Shown here: one piece after another, positions 34,096-44,890 of the stretch
Layout: every line of letters starts with the position of its first letter
Position numbering within the stretch: position 1 is the first letter of the stretch
Assembly (NCBI GenBank): GCA_023251435.1
Contig: JAHEYU010000031.1
Location: forward strand, 1 to 64,000
Length of the DNA: 64,000 nucleotides
Direction: 5' to 3'
DNA from: Bacteroidota bacterium
GTDB taxonomy: Bacteria > Bacteroidota > Bacteroidia > Bacteroidales > Prolixibacteraceae
The notes under the pieces: model-generated
What the model was told of the DNA's origin: nothing
The model's database searches: none
What the model saw: only the letters and a program-made list of their open reading frames with translations
Position numbers and translations under genes: made by a program

Positions 34096-34131
34096 AAAAA
34101 AGATGAACTGGTTGTCCGGTTCATCTTTTTT
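34096..34131 (-). terminator. Terminator after the serine hydrolase gene
   Basis: AAAAAAGATGAAC (34096-34108) pairs with 34119-34131 around a 10-base loop, giving T-tracts on both strands. It separates the pyrK-pyrD-hydrolase operon from the E2 operon. Confidence 0.85.
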
Positions 34132-34167
34132 CAGAATTAATTACTTATATTAAAATTGCAGAAAGTA

Positions 34168-35481
34168 TTATTGTTTGGGTTGGTATTCGAATAAATCGTG
34201 TTTTGGCCAGAATTTAACTGATTGTTCAATTTTTCGCATCATATACTCAATATAATAAGGAAGTCTTGGTCCTTTCCAGTTACTGGAGTTAATAACAACC
34301 ACCCATGAAAATCCGTTGCTTTGTCGTTTCATAATTGCCGAAGTACCTGCCATACTTCCTGTTCTGATCCAATCGCCATTATCTTTTACGGTTTTCCAAC
34401 CTAGCGGCCCTCTAAAATCTTCATCGTCAACCATTTGATTTATAAGATTTTTTGGCAACATATCCGGAACATTTTTAAAGCCATCAACCATTACCAGAAG
34501 TCTGGCCAATTCTACCGAGGAAGCTATCCACCCTCCGGCTGGCCCCAGCAACTCAATCGGATTGCCTCCGTAGGTTTTTGGAACCATTCTTCCCGATCCG
34601 TCAAAACAAGAAACCAGTTGATTATCGTCTGATTCGTAATACTTTACCTCGTTAAATCTCCGATCTGCCAGATAGCTTTTACCAACATGCATATCGGTAA
34701 TTCCCACAGGTTTCAGTACTTCATTGCGTATGTATTTGTCGTAGTTCTCTCCTGAAACCGATTCGATTACCTTTCTCAAAAACATGTATCCCATGTTGGA
34801 GTATGAAGAACGGGTGCCCGGGTCGAAATGTAATTTTCGGTTTGCAATAAAACGGCAGTACGAATCCATTGTGGCAGTTCCCTTGTCACCGTTAAGTTCC
34901 TGAACAAGCAATGAATTAAAGGCCATATCACCGTAGCGAACCGACCATCCACCGGAATGCGCTAAAAGGTGACGCACAGTGATATTGTAAATACGTGGAT
35001 CTTTTACTGAATTAAAAACTGGATCTTTTATAATTGCCTTTGGTCCAAATACCTTTGATTCAAGCGATATTGACTTGTGCTCAACTAATTTCATGATAGC
35101 AATTGCAGTAATTAACTTACTCACACTTGCTACCCGAAACAAATGCCCCGGTGTAACAGGCTGTTTTGCTTCAATATCCGAATAACCAAAGCCGTGGGCA
35201 TAAACCAATTTTCCGTCTCTAACAACCGACATTGTCATTCCAGCTAAATTCCATTGTTGCAGAAGCGAATTGGCTTCTTTTTCAATGTATTTGCTTCCGC
35301 TAAATTCTGAAAGTTCATTTGTAATCCTGAAGTTCAGACCCTCTGTATCTAAATCTTCATAATTATCGGGTAACTCATGTGGGCCCAACTGTATGGTGCA
35401 TCGTGAAACAAGGAGTACGAAAATTAATGCGTATTTAAAAAATTTGATCGAAAAGAGGTATTTACTTATGTAATTCAGCAT
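34168..35481 (-). CDS. Serine beta-lactamase-like hydrolase (class C fold), exported
   Basis: 437 residues. A membrane signal anchor lies at about 14-28. The Ser-x-x-Lys site is S119-V-S-K122 ([12 protein letters not shown]). The Tyr-x-Asn equivalent is SSYSNMGYM. The third motif is degenerate ([10 protein letters not shown]). This is the AmpC/EstB fold, used for D-Ala peptides, esters or beta-lactams; the substrate is unknown. No clear lipobox precedes C28. Its start overlaps the pyrD stop by seven bases, placing it as the last gene of the pyrK-pyrD transcript, although it has no evident part in pyrimidine synthesis. Confidence 0.85.
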   Translation of the reverse strand: MLNYISKYLFSIKFFKYALIFVLLVSRCTIQLGPHELPDNYEDLDTEGLNFRITNELSEFSGSKYIEKEANSLLQQWNLAGMTMSVVRDGKLVYAHGFGYSDIEAKQPVTPGHLFRVASVSKLITAIAIMKLVEHKSISLESKVFGPKAIIKDPVFNSVKDPRIYNITVRHLLAHSGGWSVRYGDMAFNSLLVQELNGDKGTATMDSYCRFIANRKLHFDPGTRSSYSNMGYMFLRKVIESVSGENYDKYIRNEVLKPVGITDMHVGKSYLADRRFNEVKYYESDDNQLVSCFDGSGRMVPKTYGGNPIELLGPAGGWIASSVELARLLVMVDGFKNVPDMLPKNLINQMVDDEDFRGPLGWKTVKDNGDWIRTGSMAGTSAIMKRQSNGFSWVVVINSSNWKGPRLPYYIEYMMRKIEQSVKFWPKHDLFEYQPKQ

Positions 35482-36386
35482 TGTAAACTCCCAATTAATT
35501 CGTTAACTGACTGAATTTTATGCCGTTCCATATATGTTGATAACTCATCAACAATTTTAACAGGGATGGTTGGATCTATAAAAATTGCTGTACCAACCTG
35601 TACTGCCGATGCTCCGGCAATCATAAATTCAATAGCATCCGTAGCATTCATTATACCACCCATGCCAATTACCGGAATTTTCACTGCATTAAAAACCTGC
35701 CATACCATGCGGAGAGCAATTGGCTTTATAGCAGGACCCGAAAGTCCTCCGGTAATGGTTGACAAAACCGGTTTTCTGGTTTCGGCATTTACTGCCATCC
35801 CCAGTAAGGTATTAATCAGAGAAACACTGTCAGCTCCCTGACTCTCCACTGCCCTTGCAATATCTGCTATATTTGTAACATTGGGAGAAAGCTTTACAAT
35901 CAAAGTTTTGCTGTAAACAGCCCGCACTGCTTTAACAACAGCCTCGGCAGATGGGCAACTAATTCCAAACGCCATTCCACCTTCTTTCACATTTGGACAA
36001 CTGATATTTAGCTCTATGGCAGGTATTTTTTCGAGTTCATTTAATCGTTCAGTTAACGCCACATAGTCTTCAATAGTAGAGCCATTTACATTCACAACGA
36101 TTTGAGTATCTATATCTTTAATCCTTGGATAAATATTTGCGATGAAGTTATCGACTCCCTTATTTTGAAGACCAACAGCATTGAGCATTCCTGATGGGGT
36201 TTCTGCCATTCTGGGGTATGCATTACCTTCTCTGTGCTTAAGAGTTGTACCTTTAACAACAATTCCACCCAACAGGGAAAGATCAATAAAATCAGCAATT
36301 TCTTCGCCAAAGCCACAAGTTCCTGAAGCAGTCATAACCGGATTTTTTAAATCCAGGTTATGAATTTTTACACCTAAATTTACCAT
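35475..36386 (-). CDS. pyrD: Dihydroorotate dehydrogenase B, catalytic subunit
   Basis: 303 residues. FMN-binding and active-site segments are [21 protein letters not shown], the class 1B catalytic Cys C130 in [22 protein letters not shown], and [11 protein letters not shown]. The Cys (instead of the class 2 Ser) and the adjacent pyrK gene mark it as the NAD-linked 1B type. It oxidises dihydroorotate to orotate in pyrimidine synthesis. It overlaps pyrK by seven bases upstream. Confidence 0.96.
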   Translation of the reverse strand: MVNLGVKIHNLDLKNPVMTASGTCGFGEEIADFIDLSLLGGIVVKGTTLKHREGNAYPRMAETPSGMLNAVGLQNKGVDNFIANIYPRIKDIDTQIVVNVNGSTIEDYVALTERLNELEKIPAIELNISCPNVKEGGMAFGISCPSAEAVVKAVRAVYSKTLIVKLSPNVTNIADIARAVESQGADSVSLINTLLGMAVNAETRKPVLSTITGGLSGPAIKPIALRMVWQVFNAVKIPVIGMGGIMNATDAIEFMIAGASAVQVGTAIFIDPTIPVKIVDELSTYMERHKIQSVNELIGSLQC

Positions 36387-37153
36387 TTTAATTCGTTTAC
36401 ATTAAATACAGGTCCATCAGTACATACACATTTGTGACCTGCTTTTGTATCTTCAACACAACAAAGACAAACTCCAAATCCGCATGCCATCATATTTTCA
36501 AGCGAAACTTCGCAAAACAGGTCACTTTTTATTGCAATCCGGCCAATAGCTTTCATCATTTGATCGGGTCCGCATGTATATACTTTTGTAAATTGATTAA
36601 GATTTGTTGTAAACACAGAGTGATTGGTCACATATCCTTTTTCGCCCAATGAACCATCTTCAGTAGTAAAATAGAAATTTCCATAAGGCTTATACTCCTC
36701 TATATCAACATGATCTGAGGATGAACGGGCACCAATCAGTATATGAACATTTTCAGTAGGCAATCCACATATTTTAGCAAGAAATAACATAGGAGCTACA
36801 CCACTTCCACCACCAATCAATAAAACTTTATCTTCTTTATTTGGCAGAGTAAACGATTTGCCCAATGGTAGAATTGTGCTGATTTTATTCCCTACTTGCG
36901 ATTCGGTTAACTTTTTTGAACCGCGTCCAAGAATTTTTACTAACAAGGATATTGTTTGATTCTTATAATCGACATCAAGAACCGAAAATGGTCTGCGAAG
37001 GAAAATTTCCTGAGCATTCTTAATTTCAACATTGACAAACTGACCAGGAAAAATTTCAGAAACAGGTACAGGTGACTGAAGTTTTAAAAGAAAATTATCT
37101 TTATTAAGTTGCTTATTTTCAAGCAATAATAAGTCTATAACCGTTTTTTTCAT
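36380..37153 (-). CDS. pyrK: Dihydroorotate dehydrogenase B, electron transfer subunit
   Basis: 257 residues. The FAD-binding site is RRPFSVLD, followed by the NAD-domain segment [17 protein letters not shown]. The [2Fe-2S] cluster Cys motif is CGFGVCLCC, with two further Cys in [11 protein letters not shown]. It takes electrons from PyrD to NAD+. It is the first gene of a compact operon pyrK-pyrD-serine hydrolase. Confidence 0.96.
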   Translation of the reverse strand: MKKTVIDLLLLENKQLNKDNFLLKLQSPVPVSEIFPGQFVNVEIKNAQEIFLRRPFSVLDVDYKNQTISLLVKILGRGSKKLTESQVGNKISTILPLGKSFTLPNKEDKVLLIGGGSGVAPMLFLAKICGLPTENVHILIGARSSSDHVDIEEYKPYGNFYFTTEDGSLGEKGYVTNHSVFTTNLNQFTKVYTCGPDQMMKAIGRIAIKSDLFCEVSLENMMACGFGVCLCCVEDTKAGHKCVCTDGPVFNVNELKW

Positions 37154-37189
37154 CGAGGTGAATTTGACGGCAAATATAGTTCAAAAATT

Positions 37190-37663
37190 TTATCGGGAAG
37201 GATTATAAACCTTAAAAGTTTGGTCTTTAAAAAATACAATTAGCCGCTCAATAGGCTTTTCAGAACAAAAAAACGAATCATACAACTCATTTTCAAGCTT
37301 TTCTTTTTCAATAACCGGAGGAGGTAAAACAGGTTCTGGCGACTTTTGTGAGAATAAATCATTAATTTCTTCAACTTCTGATCTTTTTTCAGAAATAACA
37401 GGAGAACTTACAGGTAAAGAAACAGGATCGAATAAAGTTGCTGGTTTAGTATTTCCTTCAATCATTTTTCCTTCACCAAGCAAAAGCCATTTTGCATTAA
37501 TCTCAGGATAAATTTGCAAAAGCTTTTCAATAAACTGGAAACTTGGTTTGTTTCTGCCTTTTAGTACATGGGTTACGTTCGAACGCTGAACACCTATTGC
37601 ATCAGCAAGCTCTGAGGGTGAAATCCCTTTGTACTCTATAAATTTCCTTATTCTGGCTTCCAT
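37190..37663 (-). CDS. XRE-family DNA-binding protein
   Basis: 157 residues from the ATG at 37663; the frame extends eight codons upstream through a less likely non-ATG start. The N-terminal helix-turn-helix (1-60) reads ISPSELADAIGVQRSNVTHV, with the conserved end AKWLLLGEGKM. The remaining 90 residues are Pro- and Glu-rich with no known domain, ending RLIVFFKDQTFKVYNPSR. It is probably a transcriptional regulator. It is 37 bases from pyrK on the same strand, so read-through into the pyr operon is possible. Several ACATTTGT sites lie upstream. Confidence 0.82.
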   Translation of the reverse strand: MEARIRKFIEYKGISPSELADAIGVQRSNVTHVLKGRNKPSFQFIEKLLQIYPEINAKWLLLGEGKMIEGNTKPATLFDPVSLPVSSPVISEKRSEVEEINDLFSQKSPEPVLPPPVIEKEKLENELYDSFFCSEKPIERLIVFFKDQTFKVYNPSR

Positions 37664-38471
37664 TCTAATGTAAATTATTGAATGCACAAATGTAATAATA
37701 TTTGCCTAAAAAGCGATTTACATTTGTGGTTTATGACTGATTACATTTGTAATCAGTATGCTACCTCACACTTAAGAAGATGCTTAAATTTACTTAATAT
37801 ATACATGAAATAAACACTATATAATACTAGTAATGTGCATGTTATGAAGTTCAATTTATATATATTTGCCTGAAATGTACATATATAAACTATACATACA
37901 ACCAATAGTATAAATGGTTTTATTTAAAATGCTAATATATAATACTATATGAATATATTTTGAACTACTATTATAAGTTTATTTGTATATCATAAAAGCC
38001 AATCAAAAAATATAAATATTTAACATGAAATTTCACAATTATGCGATTCACATTTGTATTAATCTTGCAATTGCACATTTGTAAACTTTTTTGCAGGGTT
38101 ATTTAATTGTCATTTGTCAATTGTAATAATGTCCAGAACAAAATATTAAAAACCATTAAAGAGAATTTCAAAACGGATGAAAGAAGTAATGTGAAAATTC
38201 AGAACTAATTTTTAATACACGAAATATGTCCGTATTCCCTGCCCTATTTCAATCTTTCTTGTAATATCAAATTCTAAAGCAGTTAAGAATTATTATTTGT
38301 GGAGTTAAAATATTGATATCATGATTTCTAAACGATATATATTCGATCTGAATCTTATTTCATTCTGGAATAAAACGACCATACTTTCAACAATAAGCTT
38401 AATAATTGGTTAGATTGAAATTATGAAGCATCAAATTGTGTATTTTGCTGTCGCGAAATAATTTTTAGATT
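37664..38471. other. 808-base AT-rich region with repeated ACATTTGT sites
   Basis: No gene is seen. Exact ACATTTGT or ACAAATGT words occur at 37686, 37720, 37743, 38050 and 38075. The third lies in the palindrome GATTACA-TT-TGTAATC (37739-37754). The first, read on the minus strand as TACATTTGT 23 bases from the XRE start, also fits a TAnnTTTG promoter box. The stretch about 37780-38030 is extremely AT-rich, with repeated TATATAATACTA. Confidence 0.6.
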
Positions 38472-39692
38472 ATGAGAGGTATCCCTTCTTCGTTTTTAAT
38501 TCTTTTTTTCAGTCTGGTTTTTCTGCTTGAGCTTATCTCCTACTTTGGCATCAGAATTTTATTTAAGCATCGTACAAGAAAGTTCAGATCTTATTTGACA
38601 AGTTTCTATGTTGCTATAAGTATTCTCAATTCAGGATTGCTATTTTTTGCTTTTGCAAATCCTGAAGATATCAGGCAAGCAAAAAATTATACGCTTTTTT
38701 ATATTGTTATTTCGGTAAGTTTTATTAATCTGCTACCCAAATTATTGTTTTCACTTACAACACTCATTTCATTTGTTCTTCGCTGGCTGGCAGGTAAAAG
38801 AGCACAGCTATTACTGCTAATGGGTTCATTACTTATTAGTTCAGGAATTTCATTAATGATAGCTTATGGTATATTTTTCGGCAGAAGCAATCTGAAAGTT
38901 GAGAAAAGTGATTTGTATTTTGATAATTGGCCTGAGCAACTTGATGGCTTAGCGGTCGTTCAACTTTCGGATATTCATCTTGGAAGTTTTGGCAATAATA
39001 CAAAAGTGATGGCTGAAACAGTACAGATTTTAACGAAAATAAACCCTGATTTACTGTTATTTACTGGCGACCTGGTAAATAACTTTAGTGATGAAATCAA
39101 AGGATTTGAACCATTTTTAAAGCAACTACCCGCGAGGTACGGCAAGTATGCTATCCAGGGAAATCATGATTATGGCGACTATTCTGCCTGGCCCGATTCA
39201 ATGGCAAAGCAAAAAAATCTTGAATTAATTAAAAGCGGCTTGACTGAAGCGGGGTTTAAACTTTTATTGAATCAATGGGAAAAAATCGCGGTAAAAGATA
39301 CTTCCTTTTCATTGATCGGTGTCGAAAATTGGGGACATCCGCCGTTTCCGCAATATGCCAATCTGGATGCTGCGATGAAAAACATTCCGGATAATTCGTT
39401 TAAAATTTTAATGTCGCATGATCCGGCTCACTGGGAATCGATTGTGGTTCCTCAAACAGAAATTCCTTTAACGCTTTCAGGGCACACACATGGCGCCCAA
39501 TTCGGGATTAAAATTGCAGGAATTGAGTTTAGTCCCATTTATTTTATTCAGAAGAACTGGGGCGGACTTTACCAGTCTGATAATCAAAAACTCTATGTTA
39601 ACAGAGGACTTGGAACTATCGGATTTCCCGGACGAATCGGAATGCGCCCTGAAATTACCTTGTTGACGTTGTACCGGGCTAAAAACCATTAA
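38472..39692 (+). CDS. Membrane-anchored metallophosphoesterase
   Basis: 406 residues. Four membrane segments occupy the first 130 residues. The catalytic domain has the full set of metallophosphoesterase motifs: LSDIHLGSF, FTGDLVNN, GNHDYGD, MSHDPAHW and LSGHTHGAQFG. This class (YkuE/PgpB-neighbour-like) has been linked to cell-envelope lipid or lipid A precursor phosphates; the substrate here is unknown. Its stop overlaps the 3' end of the convergent gene at 39679. Confidence 0.9.
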   Translation: MRGIPSSFLILFFSLVFLLELISYFGIRILFKHRTRKFRSYLTSFYVAISILNSGLLFFAFANPEDIRQAKNYTLFYIVISVSFINLLPKLLFSLTTLISFVLRWLAGKRAQLLLLMGSLLISSGISLMIAYGIFFGRSNLKVEKSDLYFDNWPEQLDGLAVVQLSDIHLGSFGNNTKVMAETVQILTKINPDLLLFTGDLVNNFSDEIKGFEPFLKQLPARYGKYAIQGNHDYGDYSAWPDSMAKQKNLELIKSGLTEAGFKLLLNQWEKIAVKDTSFSLIGVENWGHPPFPQYANLDAAMKNIPDNSFKILMSHDPAHWESIVVPQTEIPLTLSGHTHGAQFGIKIAGIEFSPIYFIQKNWGGLYQSDNQKLYVNRGLGTIGFPGRIGMRPEITLLTLYRAKNH

Positions 39693-42582
39693 AATCAATT
39701 GATAGCAAAAAATCGAACCTTAAATTCGATGAATCAGGCAGATAGATTGATCTGACTCCCAATTCGACAGGAGCGAAAAAGCGTAAAATGTGCATATCTG
39801 AAGTCAGTTCTAAACCCAAAGAATTTAAGGTTAGCTGATGATGATTTTGAATGATTCTGTTATTATTCATAACCGGTACTGATAACCAGGCATAGTCGTA
39901 AAACAACGAAGATTTTATGCGTTTCAGATAAATGAGCTTACCAAGACTTAAATCAGGATAAGCGATTGGAATTTGGTAATCGGCTGCGAATGAATACATT
40001 TTATTATTTTGAAAGCTCTGAAAACCACGAGGTGTTCGTACAAAATTGGAAAAATTATGATTTTGGCTGAAAATCTTTTTTTGGTATCCCTGATATATTT
40101 TTAACCCGTCATTTTTCACTATGCCCGGAAAATATAATACCGACTGAATTCCGGATAGTGAGCCAAGATTGTTTCCAACGAAAGGAGTATGCCGAAAAAT
40201 AATGTCGAATTGCTGACCCCATCTGGGCATAAGATTTTGACTGGATTGATGAAGAAAATGATAAAAATAAACCCGGTAAGTCATTGCATGATAGTTGCCT
40301 GAATAGAAATCTTTAGGTGCAGCTGCACTGTTGGTTACATTGCTAAATGTATATTTAACTTCAGGAAAAATGGAAGTTAAAAACTTGCCTTTCGATAAAT
40401 TTAACGGTAACCGAATATCGAAATCTGCAGAAAATTCACTCCATGTGTAGCGTTGAATAGTTGTATCGCTTTTAATTACCTCATTGGCCTGGTTGGTCGT
40501 ATTCTTGATCAAATAGTAATTAGTTGCACCTTTTCCGTAATTCAATTCAGCATCCAATTCAGGGAAGAGTCCCGAATAATTGAAGGAAGCAATGTATTTT
40601 CCGGTTTTGTCAGTTACATTGTAATCATAACCCAATCGGGTTTCGGCAGTACCCAATTTGTTTTGCGAAAATATAGAAACACCGGGCCTGATTTCGTAGC
40701 TGTTAATATCCATATAAGCCGGTGCCCAACTGTGAAAGTTGAATAAATGATTCAATTTTGAATACTTTTTCGATGGATATTTTATCGAATCATTATTGCG
40801 AAAATCAGGAATCCCATTTTCCTGTAAAGCAAGATTATCAGCCAGTTGATTTGATCTAAGGCTGATGTCAGTTATCTCCTCCTGGTCACTATTTTCCTTC
40901 AGATTTATTTTAGATAGCTGGTATCCTGAAGCCGAATAATTGCTAAACAAAATTTGATTTTTTGAATTGATCGCCGATGGATAATCACTACCAAATTTTG
41001 CCTCATGAATCCTGAATATTTGATTATTTTCGAGGTTAACCGAATACAAATGATCGGTTCCTGAAAAATCCGCAGAAAAAATAATTTGATTGTTGGTGAA
41101 AACCGGGTTCTTCAGATTTCCAAAAGTGGTAGGTGTAATTTGCTGAAGATGCTTCGATTGAAGATCATAAGAACCCAGATATTTTCCTTTCTTAGTAAGG
41201 CTTACGAAGTAAAGCTTCTCCCCTTTTACATCCCAGCAGGGAGTGAAAAAATATTGATTATCAGGAGTTTTAAAACGCTCCATTAATACACCGGATTTCA
41301 GATCGAAAACCGATAAGAAAAAATGGTTTTCAGGATCAACTTCAACAGCTGCAAATGATTTAAAATCAGGAGAAATAGCAGGGCTAAACAATTTATTTTT
41401 AAAAGCGAATTCGTATTTGGTTTTTGTTTCGATGTTGTAAATCAAAATAACCGACCGGTCGGCATGCGACCACCGCAAATCGGCACGTCTTTCTGCCCAT
41501 ATAATCAGCTGATCTTTAACCGAAACCGATTCTTCAAAAACAGTTCCCGGCGTATAAATTACTTTTTCAGTTTTATCCGGACTGATCAAAACAAACCGGC
41601 CAATGTCGTTAATTGAAGTTCGGTAAGCAATAATCAACGAATCTTTATAAAACTCCGGATAAAGATAATCGGTGTAGCTTTTAACCACCGGCGAAACAAC
41701 TAACTGGTTCGAAGTTTTTTGCACATTTAAATCCCTCTGCCAGCCTGCTTTAAGTTCATCGAAAATCTGGTTGTAAATCTGCTTGCTATTCAATCCGGTT
41801 TCCTTTTTCAGGATTGAGTTGAGCGGTGTTATTGAAAATGGCTGATTTCCAATTTTCTGCACAACATCCGACCACATTTGTGAGCCATATTTTTCTCTGC
41901 TTTTTCCAATCATCCAATAGCCCAGTTTATAATGATCAGGAACAAAATCTTTATAGGAACCCAAAAATGCTTTGTCAAACGAAAATTTTCCTTTTTCGGC
42001 TAATTGGGCACGATGCTCCATACTGAAAGATGCCATTCTGCCGCGACCCGCCTGCGATAAAGCTGTTTCGGTTACCACGGCATCGCCTTCTAAAAACCAG
42101 AAAGGCAAATATGCACCCGTAACAATGGCCGCTGCCTGTTCGCCTAAAATTAATTTCAGGATAAAAGGCAATTCCTTCTGAATTTTGTCCATTTGTACCA
42201 CGTGCCTGAATTCGTGAATCGCCAATTGTTCCAGCCAGTCCTGCGAATAAATTTGCTGGTGCGGCGTGGTAAAAAGTTCAATTCGTTTGGGAGCCCATGC
42301 CACCAAACCATTCGATTTCACTGTTCGTGTATGTAAAACCACAGAAATTTTGCGCGGATTGAAGTCCAGCGATTTGGCTCCGTATTTGTAAACTTCTGAA
42401 AGAATAAACGACAGCCTTTGAGCCTCTTTATCAAACTCTTCAGGATAAATTACCTGAAATTTATCGGAATTTATCTGGCGCCAGCGTATCTGCGAAGGAT
42501 CTTGTCCCGTTTGAAAAAACTGCGCATTCGCATTGTCTGCAGCAAAAAATATGAAAAATGAAAAGCAAATTAGATACTTCAT
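39679..42582 (-). CDS. Exported HExxH protein with beta-propeller and outer-membrane barrel
   Basis: 967 residues from the ATG at 42582 (one codon further up is a TTG). A signal peptide (about 1-21) ends NANAQ. A peptidase-MA-like domain has HEFRH (123-127) followed by FWFLEGDAV, giving the third Glu of a gluzincin. Residues about 280-570 show repeated TolB/WD40-like strands (SPDKTEKVIYTPG, SPDFKSFAAVEVDP). The last 350 residues are rich in amphipathic strands and end with an aromatic residue, typical of an outer-membrane barrel. It may be a surface protease or a protein-processing factor; function unknown. The His-Glu-x-x-His set is intact. Confidence 0.75.
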   Translation of the reverse strand: MKYLICFSFFIFFAADNANAQFFQTGQDPSQIRWRQINSDKFQVIYPEEFDKEAQRLSFILSEVYKYGAKSLDFNPRKISVVLHTRTVKSNGLVAWAPKRIELFTTPHQQIYSQDWLEQLAIHEFRHVVQMDKIQKELPFILKLILGEQAAAIVTGAYLPFWFLEGDAVVTETALSQAGRGRMASFSMEHRAQLAEKGKFSFDKAFLGSYKDFVPDHYKLGYWMIGKSREKYGSQMWSDVVQKIGNQPFSITPLNSILKKETGLNSKQIYNQIFDELKAGWQRDLNVQKTSNQLVVSPVVKSYTDYLYPEFYKDSLIIAYRTSINDIGRFVLISPDKTEKVIYTPGTVFEESVSVKDQLIIWAERRADLRWSHADRSVILIYNIETKTKYEFAFKNKLFSPAISPDFKSFAAVEVDPENHFFLSVFDLKSGVLMERFKTPDNQYFFTPCWDVKGEKLYFVSLTKKGKYLGSYDLQSKHLQQITPTTFGNLKNPVFTNNQIIFSADFSGTDHLYSVNLENNQIFRIHEAKFGSDYPSAINSKNQILFSNYSASGYQLSKINLKENSDQEEITDISLRSNQLADNLALQENGIPDFRNNDSIKYPSKKYSKLNHLFNFHSWAPAYMDINSYEIRPGVSIFSQNKLGTAETRLGYDYNVTDKTGKYIASFNYSGLFPELDAELNYGKGATNYYLIKNTTNQANEVIKSDTTIQRYTWSEFSADFDIRLPLNLSKGKFLTSIFPEVKYTFSNVTNSAAAPKDFYSGNYHAMTYRVYFYHFLHQSSQNLMPRWGQQFDIIFRHTPFVGNNLGSLSGIQSVLYFPGIVKNDGLKIYQGYQKKIFSQNHNFSNFVRTPRGFQSFQNNKMYSFAADYQIPIAYPDLSLGKLIYLKRIKSSLFYDYAWLSVPVMNNNRIIQNHHQLTLNSLGLELTSDMHILRFFAPVELGVRSIYLPDSSNLRFDFLLSIDFNGF

Positions 42583-42746
42583 CAAAAAATTTGTGTTTAT
42601 AATGTTTGCAAATTAGAAAATAATACTGCTTTGCTCATCAGTTCGTTTAATTTTCTGATGATTTTTAAAATTCGGATTTAAAGATTTTCTCAACACCAAT
42701 ATTTATCGCTGTAAAATATGCAGTTTGAATAACAGAAAGTCAGACA

Positions 42747-44873
42747 ATGAAAGGCCTTTATACTTCAAGTTTGTTAATTTTGGCTCTCATAAAATTATAC
42801 ACTTTGGAATTCAGTTTCGATCATAGTCATTCGGGTTTGTGGATCTTGCTAGCGTTGCTGGCAGCGCTGGGCATCAGTTTTCTGGTTTATTACAGAAATT
42901 CTGAAAATTCTATTCTTTCGCCTCTGCAAAAAGGTTTTCTGGCCCTTCTCAGGTTTGCCTCACTTTTTCTGGTTTTTCTGTTTTTGCTATCTCCCATAAT
43001 ACGGAAAACAAAGAAAATAAAGCAGTTACCAATTCTTGCGGTAGCTTTTGACAATTCAATGTCGGTAAAGCCACAAACTGAATCTTTTGAACAGTTGTCA
43101 AAAGCCATCAATGACCGTTTCGCCGATGATTATCAGCTTGAATTCTGGTCGTTTGGCGAGAAAGTTGAATCTGATGGACCAATCACCGGAAATGAAAAAC
43201 AATCGGATTACGGACAGCTGATTAAAACACTGAAAAACAATTATATAAATAAAAATATTGGTGCTTTAATTCTGACTGGCGATGGTATTTATAATCAAGG
43301 ACAAAATCCGGTTAATTTCGCTTCAGGATTAAAATTCCCGGTTTATACAATTGGTGTTGGCGATACAACCCTAAAGGTTGACGCTGCCATCCGGAGTGTT
43401 AAAACCAATAAAGTAGCGTTTCTGAAGAATAAATTTCCGATTGAAATTGAGCTGAAATTTGCGAAACTGAAAAACAAAATTGCATACATCGAAGTCGAGA
43501 ACAACAATAAACAGATATATTCAGGTACGGTTTCGATTGTTTCCGACGATGATTTTAAGCTTGAATTTGTAAGTCCTGAAGCGACAAATATCGGATTGCA
43601 GCACTATAAAATCAAGATCAGGCCTTTTGCTGAAGAAACGAATACCAAAAATAATGAATACGAATTTGTTATTCAGGTGCTTGAGAATAAACAGAAAATA
43701 TTAATGCTCAGCGACGGTCAGCATCCTGATTTAGGTGCTCTTCGCAATAGTGTTTCTGAACTTCAAAATTATGAAACAGAATTAGTTACCGGCAATGATG
43801 CGCCCGATAGCCTGAAAAATTACAGTCTTATAGTTTTAAACCAGCTTCCGTCTAAAAAAAACGTTGCCAGCAATCTTTTGGCTAAAATAAAAGAGAGCAG
43901 AGTACCGGTTTTATTTCTGACCGGACCTAATTCGATGCTCGAACAACTGAATTCGCTCGACATGGGATTGAAGATTTCGGCAAGCAGTAACACCGAAGAA
44001 GTACAGGCCATTTTTGATGACAACTTTTCATTATTTGTACTTTCGGATCAAACGAAAGAGTTACTTGCCAATGCTCCGCCATTGATTAGTCCGTTTGGCA
44101 ATACTGAAATTTCGCCCTTGCTACAAAACCTCGCTTACCAAAGTATCAGGAATATTCGTACTCCCAAATCAATAATGGCTTTTGGAAACGACAAAGGCCG
44201 CAAAATTGGTTTTATTGTTGGCGAAGGAATCTGGCGCTGGCGTTTATATGATTTTCTGAACAGCGGTAATCACGAAGCATTTAACGAATTGACGCATAAG
44301 ATTGTACAATACCTTTCTTTAAAAGAAAATGAAGACAATTTCAATGTAAATTATCCTGCGCTGTTTCAGGAAACAGATAATATTGAATTTACCGCCGAAT
44401 TGTATAACGACAGTTACGTACTGGTTAATACGCCCGATGTGAACATCCGCATCAAGAGCGACAGCCTTAAAGAATTTAATTACACTTTTGACCGCGTTAA
44501 CGATTTCTACCGCCTGAATGCCGGTAATCTTCAGCCTGGAGATTACACCTTTGTTGCTGAAACACAGCTTGGGAACCAGTTTTTTAATGAAAATGGAAAT
44601 TTCAGTATTGTGAAGAATGAAGTTGAATTGCAAAATAATCAGGCAGATTTTGGGTTGTTATTTCAGCTGGCTCAGCAAACCGGAGGACAGTTTTCGGCAA
44701 TTGATAATTATGGCACATTACTTGATGCAATCGGCAACAATGACCAAATTACAGTGCAACAACATTTACAGACTTTTTTAACTGAATGGATTAATCTGAA
44801 ATCATTGTTTTTCCTGTTAATCCTGTTGTTGGGCTTTGAGTGGTTTTTTAGAAAATACTGGGGAATTTATTAA
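42747..44873 (+). CDS. VWA-like membrane protein (BatA/aerotolerance-like)
   Basis: 708 residues. Membrane segments lie at about 1-20, 30-47 and 67-87, with another at 681-702. Between them is a von Willebrand factor A-like region (ILAVAFDNSMSVKP, LILTGDGIYNQG, YTIGVGDTTLKVD), where D-x-S-x-S resembles a MIDAS. Then come Ig-like strands and a class I glutamine-amidotransferase-like part (KILMLSDGQHPDLG ... FLTGPNSM) without the catalytic Cys. Such proteins are widespread in Bacteroidota next to MoxR/Bat genes but their role is poorly known. It is followed 17 bases later by three lipoprotein genes and probably forms an operon with them. Confidence 0.75.
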   Translation: MKGLYTSSLLILALIKLYTLEFSFDHSHSGLWILLALLAALGISFLVYYRNSENSILSPLQKGFLALLRFASLFLVFLFLLSPIIRKTKKIKQLPILAVAFDNSMSVKPQTESFEQLSKAINDRFADDYQLEFWSFGEKVESDGPITGNEKQSDYGQLIKTLKNNYINKNIGALILTGDGIYNQGQNPVNFASGLKFPVYTIGVGDTTLKVDAAIRSVKTNKVAFLKNKFPIEIELKFAKLKNKIAYIEVENNNKQIYSGTVSIVSDDDFKLEFVSPEATNIGLQHYKIKIRPFAEETNTKNNEYEFVIQVLENKQKILMLSDGQHPDLGALRNSVSELQNYETELVTGNDAPDSLKNYSLIVLNQLPSKKNVASNLLAKIKESRVPVLFLTGPNSMLEQLNSLDMGLKISASSNTEEVQAIFDDNFSLFVLSDQTKELLANAPPLISPFGNTEISPLLQNLAYQSIRNIRTPKSIMAFGNDKGRKIGFIVGEGIWRWRLYDFLNSGNHEAFNELTHKIVQYLSLKENEDNFNVNYPALFQETDNIEFTAELYNDSYVLVNTPDVNIRIKSDSLKEFNYTFDRVNDFYRLNAGNLQPGDYTFVAETQLGNQFFNENGNFSIVKNEVELQNNQADFGLLFQLAQQTGGQFSAIDNYGTLLDAIGNNDQITVQQHLQTFLTEWINLKSLFFLLILLLGFEWFFRKYWGIY

Positions 44874-44890
44874 AGAAACTAAGTTGCAAG

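Noticed and set aside
38100-38160. Possible small gene starting ATGAAAGAAGTA near 38177
   Set aside because: The frame stops after four codons; no other frame in the gap is plausible.
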